Shown one piece after another: positions 11,793 to 21,350 of a stretch of DNA of 64,000 nucleotides. The notes beneath the pieces were generated by a model. The model made no database searches. It worked only from the letters and a program-made list of their open reading frames with translations, and was not told the origin of the DNA. The position numbers and the translations under genes are program-made. The DNA is taken from contig JAQGEQ010000071.1 in the NCBI GenBank assembly GCA_034620365.1, positions 5,952,001-6,016,000 of the forward strand, written 5' to 3'. The first letter of the stretch is position 1. Each line of letters starts with the position of its first letter. The DNA is from Pegea sp. RAD2-039. Taxonomy: Eukaryota; Chordata; Thaliacea; Salpida; Salpidae.

Positions 11793-14700
11793 ATGAGCGA
11801 AAGTTGGAAGATAATTTTATGTCTTCTTCTCTTAATTCCTGTTTTTAATTCACAAAGTAAGTTTAAATATATGATAAAAAAAATTAGTTGTAGATGATAA
11901 AGTGAATATTTTGTAGTTGTCTTCAGCCTGAAGCAACCTTTCTTTCTTATATTTTCACATCTATAGTAAATCTGTATTAATTTCATCATATTACATACTG
12001 AAATCTACTTAATTATTTATTTTATAAAAGCTTAAAATGTTTAGTTGTTTAATGGCAAAGTTGAATATTTTGATAATTTTCTGATACTAATCTTCAAATA
12101 CTAAATGAACAATTGTATTTAGTCGTCTCTTTGCTGTCACCGCATGTGCCTGTTATAGTCAAACCAAAAGATGCGTCCGCCAGGATTCAGTTTAATTTTA
12201 TGATTGAAGGACTGGTAGTAAACAATCCAATCTTCACAATTCTCTTCAAAAAGAAATTCAATGTTAGCAACTAAACGAGGTTTTTAAATCAAAGTTACTT
12301 ATCTTGTAAAATGAAGTTTATATAAAGTCTTGTAACAGACTTCAGTTAACAGTTTGATTTTTTTATCTGCAAGGCAAGAATTGTACCACAAAGATATCAG
12401 AATGATAATTAGTTTCTTATTTAAATTTCTGAGTTATTTTCTTAAGTTTACATAAATACTTGTTTTAGACAACAACTTTTCCAGCTCTTATAGAAAACAC
12501 AAAACAATATGATTAGAAAAATAACAAAAAGTTTCAATTGCCAACAGCTTAACAAAATTATTTTAAGAAATAGGAACATTACAGAGGCATAAATGTAAGT
12601 TAGAATTAAAAGAAATAACAGAATAAGTGGAGAAAATGTAGAATTAGATGTTATTTGCCAACAAGTTTGTCAAATCCTTTAGTATAATTAAATAGAGGTG
12701 ACAGAACTTGATGTAGTGATGGAGTCAAAAAAGATTTCAAAATTTAGTTACCCGATTAAAAAAGTGTTACTCAACTTATTAAAGCTTTTAATCGAGTTAA
12801 TTTTGAATTGCAAACTTCTGAGGATGAATAAAAGATTGTGATCTCTAATCTTAAGATGTGAGAAGCTATTGATGATAATATGAGGTTGGAAATAAGACGT
12901 CAGTATTACGAGGACTTAAGTTTTGAAAGATAATCTTTTTACTAGAAGAGGGTTTATGTTTACATTTAATAAATCTTTTATAACTTACAAATAATCAAAT
13001 TTTATTGATTATAGGTTGAACAAATATACACTTGTTTCTTTCTAACGAACACAACATATCGTTGTAATCAGAATAATTCAACTTTGCTTAGTAGAAAGCT
13101 ATCTGACAGGTCAATATTTTTCTGCTTTGAATAATTTCTTTATATTTTACTAAAACTTGTCAATTTTTAAATTATTTTTTTTTCTTTAAAACTATTTTAA
13201 CTTAAATAATGTTGATATCCACAAAAACAATAATTGAAACTTATTTATTTGCAGTTATGTTAATTCAATCTCATCAAACCAAATAATATCTATCTATTTC
13301 TATATAAACCACCTTTCGTATGAAGAAAATGGAATTGAAATTTGGTTGAAGTATAAAAACACAAGATTATCAGTAACAACAATAAAAATATCAGGTAGAA
13401 ACAACTTCTCTAGTAGCGAAAGTACCTTGCATCTTACTTTAACATTATCGTAGAATTTGTTTCTTTATATTTATTGATGGTTTTATCTTTCTGTTAAGAT
13501 TATTATCTGGTGGAATCATCATCACAAACGCGCTTTTACTCCGGATTTACAGCTAGGATCTTTGCATCTATCAGAATACTCACTTGTGAAAGACCTTTGA
13601 GATTTATCTGGAATTCTAAAGTCAGTATCTTTCAACAATTTCATGAAAACTCCTCAATTATATTTTCAGAACAAAACTTTTTATCAATGTGAAATTGATT
13701 CGGCTAATTATATCAAATGTCAATCACTTTCAAGATTCTGTCCATTCGGTGGAATTATTAAAAAGTATTTGTGTTTCAAACCTACTATTGAGGTTTCATC
13801 AAATTTATCTAGCTCGGAAAGCGATCTACCTGTCGATAATCTGATGAAAATGAACTTAAAGACAACAGCTATCCACACCAACAAAACACTTCGCATCCAA
13901 CTACTTCTAGAACAATCTTCTGACGTCAACACTTCTATATTAGTTCATGATTGGGAGGTTGTTGTTGAAGGTAATTTGATATAAGAACTCATCGACTACG
14001 TCACCATCGACTTTTCTTCGACTAAATCGAGTAATAGAACCTTTTTTCAGGTGGATGGCCACCTCATCTGATAATTTTGATTGTCGCTGGTGTATTTGGC
14101 GGTTTTCTATTCATCTGTTGTTTTAATACATTTATTGGATGTATAAGTAAGTATCTACTACATTTGTAAGTTTGTATATGATCTTATAAAAGTTAAATTT
14201 GTGAGATAACTTCAATAAGTCGATAATATTTCAAAAATGAATCTTTTTTTAGAAAGTTTAGTTTTTGGCTGAAATTTTGTTTTTATTTCTTTTCACAAAT
14301 TGTTCAAATTATAAGAATTTTCCAACTGAAGTTGAAATTAGATGTTTTTGTAAAACGATCAATAATTTTTATGTAAATTAGTTTTGAAAATAGTCTTTAT
14401 CTTTTATCAGAGAAAGGGAACCGGCGAGGATTTCTATACGAAGTAAAAGGATTTATCTGTTGTTCTTCACAAAGAAACTTATCTCTATCTCAGCAAACTA
14501 CTAACCGTAAAAGATCTTTCAACTCTCAGACACAAAACAACTCAATTGATTTGGGAAGTTTAGATCTTGAGGAACCAGCATTATATGACAGAAGACTTAG
14601 TTTTGCTCTTATAGATACTATCTCAGAAAGTTCTAATTGTAGTTCATTAAGAAGAAAAGCTCTTTTACATCCGACTTTAAACGAACAACGACTTAGTAAA

Positions 14701-14892
14701 GCTAATATACAGTTAGGACTACCTTCAGAGGCAGAAAAAAAACGATTAAGTTTTAGTCAAAGTATATCTTCAAACACAAACTCTAGTAAAAGGTTAAGAT
14801 TTGTAGATGATAATGATCTCGCAGAGTCTGCAACATCTTCTTTGACTATTGAAGATTCAATTACAAATATCGAAGAAAATATTAAAGATTAA
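11793..14892 (+). CDS. Unrecognised type I membrane protein (479 aa)
   Basis: Eight exons join in phase: 11793-11856, 12123-12262, 13015-13109, 13255-13394, 13499-13620, 13670-13970, 14051-14146, 14411-14892. Exon 1 encodes a clear signal peptide (MSESWKIILCLLLLIPVFNS). The ectodomain of about 270 residues has cysteines, many N-glycosylation sequons, and two similar stretches, YTCFFLTNTTYRC and FYQCEIDSANYIKC, suggesting two related beta-rich modules. Exon 6 holds one membrane helix (LIILIVAGVFGGFLFICCF) near 294-312. The cytoplasmic tail of about 160 residues is serine-rich with three basophilic-kinase-like sites (RKRSF, RRLSF, KKRLSF). All phases agree, so the gene looks intact. I cannot name the family; a cell-surface receptor or adhesion protein is a guess from topology. 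It ends tail-to-tail with the ZP gene. Confidence 0.82.
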
Positions 14893-14938
14893 GTTTAAAA
14901 CAAATAAGTTTTTTGTAACTAGTTGAAGACAATAGTAG

Positions 14939-14944
14939 AATAAA
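14939..14944 (+). terminator. Poly(A) signal AATAAA for the orphan membrane protein gene
   Basis: A canonical AATAAA lies 47 bases after the stop codon on the coding strand. In so AT-rich a sequence the hexamer is common, so position is the main support. Confidence 0.45.
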
Positions 14945-15144
14945 TTTCGTCAAAAAGTTGTTTTGTTATTTAAATTGTCTTCAAAAAAACTTTAATTTTT
15001 TAAATAATAATTAGTTTGTTAACTGCTTTCTAAAACCAACTCTATTCTTAAACATACTAAAACCAGCTTCAAATGTTATAAAGACACTAATACTAGATCT
15101 TCAAAGTATATTCAGAAAAATTAATAATTTTCAAGCAAATGAGT

Positions 15145-15150
15145 TTTATT
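15145..15150 (-). terminator. Poly(A) signal for the ZP gene
   Basis: TTTATT on the plus strand (AATAAA on the minus strand) about 95 bases past the ZP gene stop. With the hexamer at 14939 it brackets a short convergent 3' overlap zone between the two genes. Confidence 0.4.
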
Positions 15151-15244
15151 TAAAAGTGATAAAAAGTTACTTCAAATTAAAAATAACAAATTAGAAACTT
15201 TTTTAAATTGTCATTCTGTATATATTTGTGTTGATGTCACAGCA

Positions 15245-17593
15245 CTATTTTCTGTAATTTTTATAAACACTTATAATCAATAAACTAGTAAGCAACAGAA
15301 CCATAATTCCAGCAACAACTAGGAAATGATTTTTAGATTTGATGCTGTCTAATAAATACTTAAAATCCTTTTTGTCTACTACTACATCTCCATTATCTTC
15401 ATTAAACAAATTCCTTGCAGTCTTTGGGTATACTCTTTCATTTGTTACTTCACGCGTTTCTAGCAACAAACATCGTTGATATTTTGTTGTTAAAACTTTT
15501 CAAACAAAATTTACCTGGAAAAGTTAAATTGTGGCAAGATCTATGATTGTAAGAAGATAAGACACGACCTTGAGCACATGAGCAAGTAATTACATCACCA
15601 ACAACATAACAAATATCATCGCAAAACCCTTTATTCTTCAAATAATTTTAGAGTTTAATTTTTTCTGTTAGATTATAAACTTTTAAGGGCTGTAAGTTTT
15701 TTCAGTTTAATTAATCATTTTGATATTTAAAAGTTTAAGTTAGGCAACGAAGCAATCATAACCATCAAACCTTACTTCTAAACAAGGATCATTTGGCTTC
15801 ATAACAACTGGCCCCAGTTTTAACAGCTTCTCCTGATTAGGTTCCACTATTGACCTCTTTCTATTACAAGTACTCTGAAAATATACAACTAAATAATAAA
15901 TATTTAAACAAATGAAAAGTAACCATTTCACACGAAGAAGTATAACTATTACAAATTCTAGCTCTACAATAAATGTATAATCCAAGTTGGGATGGATTCG
16001 ACCAATAAAATGCTCGGAATTGAAATCTGATTGAATCGCCAGATTTTTGTGAAATAACTATTGAGTCTGGTTGATCCTGATCATTAGTTTCTTTGCAACT
16101 ATAAAAAGGTTCAAGTAATAGAGTTGATTTGGTTATTCTACAAGCTACAAACCCATCTGAGTCTATTAATAGGTAGGATTCAGTCTGGAACTGATTATAT
16201 ACAGTACAAGTGGACGCCTAGAAATATAATTAAAATCAAATTAGTTGCTTTTAGAAAATGCCTCAAAATTTCCTTCTAATTTTTAAATAGAAATTTTAAA
16301 AATAAAAAAAGTTGAAATTGAATTATTTGAATTTTTTAAATATTTTAATGATACCTGCAAAAGAAAACCTGGTGGGGCTGAAGGATGAAGTCCAATATAA
16401 ATATAAATATAATCTCCTTCTGCTAACAGCGGCATTCGCGTCAAAGGTATCCAGTTTTCATCAGTTAAAGCCATATACAAAGAGAAAGATTGAACTGCTG
16501 GACTAGATTTTTCTTCTGGTCTGAGTTATAAGAGTTAAATGAAAAATCTGTTAATTGTAAAAGTAAGAAAGTTGTTGTAGCGCCACCTATCGAGGTGTTC
16601 TAGGCCACTGAACATCGGGTGTTAAGAGTGGAGATGACTTAGAAAACGCTCCGGTGTAATCAAAGCTCGAGTAGAAAGATTAACTTTTTGTGTCTACTAC
16701 TTTAGCTCGGCAAAGAGTAAGAAAAATGAAGAGATGAACAAAACCAAAGACTTACTCTTCTTCTTCTTCACTTATGACATATTTAGAAGTTAATATTTCA
16801 TATTCTCTTGGAAAGCTGCATCTAAATTCAACATTTCGACAAATGAAACGAGTAATCATCGAAGTCCCTCTATCAACAACAACAGTTTTGATTCGATATT
16901 TATAAATGAGCATTTTGTTCTCAATCTACAAGATAAACAATTGAGAGTTACAAGTTATTCTGACTCATTAATCTACTTGAGTTGTTGGATTACAACTTCC
17001 AATTGGAAAATCAAAACTCCAAGACCCATTGGCAGCATGGAGGCCGTTACAAGCAAGATTAGTGTCTTCTGTTTGTGAGTTATTTTTGCAGACATTATCA
17101 ATGCCAACCTTTAAACCATGAGTTGATTCAAGCTCAAAAACTCTGTCTATGAAGTCTTTTGTAAGTCTGAAAGATAACAACTTTGTTACAAGAATAGTTT
17201 GTTGAAAATTCTGATATAATTTCAATAAATTAATTTCGTTTGATCTTCAACTAACTTGACTGAAACTGTATTTCCGCACACTGTTGTCATTCCTGTTTAA
17301 AATAATTGAAACTTTTAGTTAATAATCACTAACAACAACAAAATTAAATTACAAATAGCTTCACTAAAACTTAAAGAATTAATAAAGTTCAAAAACAAGA
17401 AGTTTACCTGTTGTTGAATCGACTGTTGCAAAAACTAAAACAAAATTAAATTATTTAATTAATGAAATTGTAATAAAAATTATTTGTTGTATTTAAAGTT
17501 GATAAATTTAAAGTTTTTTTTTATATTTATCAAAATACCTTGATTGTGTATAAGCTCTGTCAGAGTAATTAAAATAAAAATCAACAAATTCAT
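15245..17593 (-). CDS. ZP-domain type I membrane protein with a C-terminal EGF module (457 aa)
   Basis: ZP modules polymerise secreted or membrane proteins into extracellular matrices. Ten exons join in phase: 17539-17593, 17408-17434, 17256-17292, 16977-17166, 16756-16925, 16355-16520, 15924-16217, 15776-15874, 15515-15635, 15245-15459. It starts with a signal peptide (MNLLIFILITLTELIHNQ). ZP-N opens with VCGNTVSVKL; the segment VDRGTSMITRFICRNVEFRC fits the ZP core, and ZP-C carries YIYCRARIC and a tail CNRKRS that matches the furin-type consensus cleavage site (318-320). After it come six cysteines spaced as an EGF domain (344-380), a linker, a membrane helix near 432-450 (FLVVAGIMVLLLTSLLIISV) and a tail of seven residues. 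All junctions are GT-AG. Which ZP protein of other animals is the orthologue I cannot tell. Confidence 0.9.
16578..16595. promoter_or_regulatory. CTCF-like motif in a ZP-gene intron
   Basis: TAGCGCCACCTATCGAGG, in a GC-richer patch of the intron 16521-16755, fits the reverse-complement core of the animal CTCF motif (GCGCCMYCT). It also contains a small hairpin, CACCT-ATCG-AGGTG. Single motif matches are weak evidence. Confidence 0.25.
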
Positions 17594-18242
17594 TTCGTCG
17601 AAATCTTTTGTAACAAATAATTTATTGACAACAAATCTATAAGATCTTCAAACTGAAAGAAAAAAAAATAATAAAAAAGCTCATCAAATAATCTCAAAAT
17701 AAAAATTGATATTTTTGATGTTAAATTGAAGAAGTTACTTTGAAAGATTCAACTGTAGATGAATCACAGGAAAAGGTTGAGAACAGGAAACAGAGTGACA
17801 TAAGCAGAACAATGTTTTTAATTGTAAGTTTAAATTAAAGACCTTTAAAATAAATTTTTATTTCCAGTAAAGATGTTTGAATTTTAAAATATTCTCATCT
17901 TTATCTCATCAATGAGTTCTTTAAAAATCAAAACCTTTTTTGAGGCTCGTCATTCAAAAATAACTTTGATAAGAGATTTAATAAGATTTAAATCAGTTTA
18001 GAGCACACTATCAAGAAACACAGTAGCATCGACTGAAAGAGCTTGATCAGGATCTCTTAGAAAAGATGAAGATAAAGAAGAAACTGAAATAAATAAATCT
18101 TTAATTCTTTTCGACTCCATCACCTTTTATCAGCTTCTAGTGTTGGTTTTTCAACTTCAGATATTCTCATCATCTTTCTACTCATATTGTTTTGTATTTT
18201 GTGTGCCATGTGTTGAAAAAAATAAATTTTCTTTTTTTGCAG
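17594..18242. other. Head-to-head region between the ZP gene and the SLC9B fragment
   Basis: Should hold the ZP promoter and any 5' part of the SLC9B gene. One exon-like stretch on the plus strand, about 17741-17833, reads EVTLKDSTVDESQEK... and ends ...MFLI at a strong GTAAGT donor in the phase that the SLC9B exon at 18243 needs. Its only in-frame ATG is four codons before the donor. I see no exons encoding SLC9B helices 1-8. Confidence 0.35.
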
Positions 18243-19105
18243 AAAAATTTAATTCATCTAAGAACAATAATTATCGTTGGAGTCGGAATTTTCGCGATTT
18301 TTGCGAGCGGTTGTCTAAACGCCCCAGGAGCTGGTGCCCTGATAGCAATTATCACTCCTTTAGTGGCTTGTAAAAAATGGAATGAAAATATTGTGAGAAA
18401 TTTACTGAAAAAGTTGTAAAAAAAAATTGAAGAAAATAATTGTAGGAAATGATTTGTGGAAACGTTGATGTCTTGTGGATGATTTTTGAGCCTGTTATGT
18501 TTGGTTTAATCGGAGCTGAAATTCGTTTAGATGAATTGGACTCGTCAACTATAGGTGAGGAAATATTCTGAACAACATTTCTGAATTTCTACAATTTTGT
18601 AGGTCTAGGAGTCGCTGTTCTTTTTATTTGTTTACTCTTTAGGATGGCAAGTACATTTGGAGCTGTTAGCTTTGCTGGTTTTGATTTAAAAGAAAAAATC
18701 TTTTTATGTTTTGCTTGGATGCCTAAAGCAACTGTCCAAGTAATAATTATCAACAACAAAATTTCGATATTCAACAATTTCAACATTTTCAAGGCTGCGA
18801 TTGGTGGCTTGGCGTTAGATAGAGCTCGACAAATCCATGCTTCTGATGATGTAATCCAATTAGCAAGTCAAATTCTAACTATTTCAGTCCTTTCGATCCT
18901 TATAACCGCTCCTCTGGGGTCAGTAGCTATTGGTATCTTAGGTCCTAAGTTGTTAAGGAAGGACTCTCTTGATTCTAAAGGTATCAACTAAAAAATTATT
19001 TTAATAAATTATTTTCTAAGATAAATTGATTTAATTAACTGAAATCTTCTGATAGATCAAGAGATGGATGAGTTAAAGACTTCGACCGGAGATAAAGATG
19101 CTTAA
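18243..19105 (+). CDS. SLC9B: SLC9B (NHA/NHEDC) sodium/proton exchanger, C-terminal part only
   Basis: SLC9B proteins exchange Na+ or Li+ for H+ across membranes. Five exons in phase (18243-18392, 18446-18554, 18603-18739, 18794-18980, 19056-19105) give 210 residues aligning with the last 200 or so of the roughly 537-residue vertebrate SLC9B1/2. Signature stretches: IFEPVMFGLIGAEI, AGFDLKEKIFLCFAWMPKATVQ, AAIGGLALDRA, ISVLSILITAPLGS, ILGPKLL. Introns are 53, 48, 54 and 75 bases. Frames are open and splice sites good, so this part looks under selection. The first 300 residues, including the paired aspartates that bind the ion, are not found upstream before the divergent ZP gene. It may start at the MFLI exon near 17.82 kb and be a truncated protein, have distant 5' exons, or be a recent fragment. 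An AATAAA at 19314-19319 may end it. Confidence 0.88.
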
Positions 19106-21350
19106 TTCAAATATCTAGAAATTCTTTCTTGAAAAACCAGTATTTTGTTTGTCGATAATCTCTTTTTTTCAGATTAACTTCAATTCTTAGTTGCGATAAT
19201 TTGTTGTTTATAAAAACCTTTTTGAAAATCTTGACTTTCGCTTAAACTGTTCCAATTTTGAAAGAAAGTTCTTTTGAGTCAAATTAGCAGCTTGATCAGA
19301 TATCTAGACTTTAAATAAATTAGTAAAAAATTAGTTTTATTGTAAATATAAATTATAGATTTGTTAGTAAAAGTTGTTTGCAATCCTTAAAGAAATTAGA
19401 AGAAATCATTAAAGATAAAAAAGACGAAAAAACTTTTTAATGATTTGAAATAGTAGTAAAAAGTTGAAAGGGTTTAATATCAAGCTTTGAGAGACGGAAT
19501 TTGTTGAAGAAAAAAGTTACATCTAAGTAAACGATTTCCTAATAAATAGTCTTTGAACGGATTTAACTTAAAGAATATATTTTTCAAAGTGAGGACTTCA
19601 TAAGGTAGAGTTTAACTCTAAATTGAAATATATAAAAGTTCTAAATATATATATCTTGTTTTAAAAGATTTAAGAATTTGGTAAAAATTAAGTGAACTAA
19701 TTCGGAACAAATTATTTACGTATTGAGTCCGTTTTAATTCGTTGAAGGTAATTATTTTGATAAAAAGAGTCTTTGATGACAGGAGATCAGAAAATTGCTG
19801 TTTAAGTAGAAATTAGAAAACGTTTGGTTAGAGTTTAGTAAGCTTGTTTAGATTAAAGCCATATTTCTCTAAATTCTAAAGAAAAGTGAAGAGTAATTGA
19901 GTTAGTACTAAAATGTTTTGCAATGAGCTTATAATTTTAGAAACCATTTAATAATGAAAAACAGTAATGTCATTGATATAAATTTGAATTTTTATCTTTG
20001 GGTTCATCGTTCAACGAGACAACCGGCAAACTACAGTTGCCTCATCTTGTTGAGAGTAGAGACATACGCCAAGGTCATCTGCTGTTAGTGGGGAGGTTCC
20101 CCTGAACAACCACCGCCTGCCTCAAACAGACAGCTCCACGACCAATAAGTAGTCCTCATGGGGTGCACAGGTGGACAAGCAGATAGTACCAGCAGTAAGT
20201 AAGATTTATTGTTAACTTGGAATTTACAAAACACCGAGACGAAGACTGTGTTGGATAAATGGAACAACAAATCATACACGATCTAAATTGTAAGCGAACA
20301 AGAGAAGAACTCATCAATAGGTCCTGGAAAGCACCAGGTAGTGAAGGTAAACCACTTGAGCTACTAAACCCTTCTACCCTCTTCTCCACGATATTTTAAT
20401 CAAATGTTGGAAGGTAGAACGGATTGAATTCAAGTTTTCTGATAATATTAATCTTACTATTTGAGCTTTTTATGTTTTTTAATCAGCGACTAACTTTCTT
20501 ATGTTTCTATGATAAGGAACTTGTTTGAAAATTATCACATTTTGTTAACTCAAAAAAGAGGCTCAAATAATTGCTTTTATTTTGTTTTAAGATAATTTTT
20601 ATATATTTTTATATTTTTTTTAAATATTTGGGTTTTAATTAATTCTTTAACATTATCTAAAGTAGCTGATTGAGATTTGATGGTAATAACTGAATTCTTT
20701 ATTTAATTTTTCTACAAATAGCTATTTAAAAAAAATATTAAATTGAAGTAAAAATAATTTCAGTTATTTTCTCTTTAAACCTAATTGTAATTTGCTCACT
20801 ATAATAAAACACATTGAAAAAATACGACAAAAATAAAACAATGTTTAAAATACAAAGTCAAGCTGGTAGTATTAGGAAATTAGAAAATCAAGAAATAACA
20901 ATTTGTTGTAATCTTTAAGAAATAACTTTAAAAAAGCGAAAAAAATACATAAAAAGCACACAATAATTCTCTTGCAATCAATCATAAAATTTTGATAAAT
21001 CATAATTGATATAAATATGTTCAAACACTGCGAAAAAAAAATGTGTAATTTTTCTAAATCAAAATTTTCTAAATTTCAAAAATCTAACTGAAATATTTCC
21101 TTTTTTTTCAGATATTTCCACCGATATTTGTCTTGTTTAATTCAATTACAGTAATTCCATTCCGATTCAGTTTTTCTAGAAACCATTAACATGTTTAGAA
21201 TGAATCTAATATGAGTTTTTTAAATTCTACAATTTGAAACATAATGAAAATTTTAAAAGAAAATAAGTGAAATAAAACTTTAAAAAATTTCTAATTTAAT
21301 TTTTAAAATCTTTTATGAAAAAATAGCTTCAATGTAAAAAAATAATTTTA
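19106..21350. other. Intergenic region between SLC9B and opsin genes
   Basis: AT-rich with no supported exon, except for the GC-richer repeat-like block at about 20.0-20.4 kb listed separately. The two genes on either side converge here. Confidence 0.6.
20003..20395 (-). mobile_element. GC-rich repeat-like block, possible tRNA-derived SINE
   Basis: A block of about 390 bases whose base composition differs sharply from the AT-rich flanks. On the minus strand its start carries TAGCTCAAGTGG (20352-20363), a good tRNA A box. No clear B box follows at the usual distance; the nearest candidate is a TGTTCGCTTAC. Frames inside it are broken and match no protein I know. It could instead be a remnant of another transposon. 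Confidence 0.35.

Noticed and set aside
14896-17594. Missing 5' exons of SLC9B on the plus strand opposite the ZP gene
   Set aside because: No stretch encoding the SLC9B Asp-Asp region or flanking helices was seen; plus-strand frames there are antisense shadows of ZP exons.
17998-18120. 40-codon minus-strand open frame starting MESKRIKDLF
   Set aside because: Begins with ATG and reads plausibly, but it is short, has no recognisable family and no splice partner; chance is likely.
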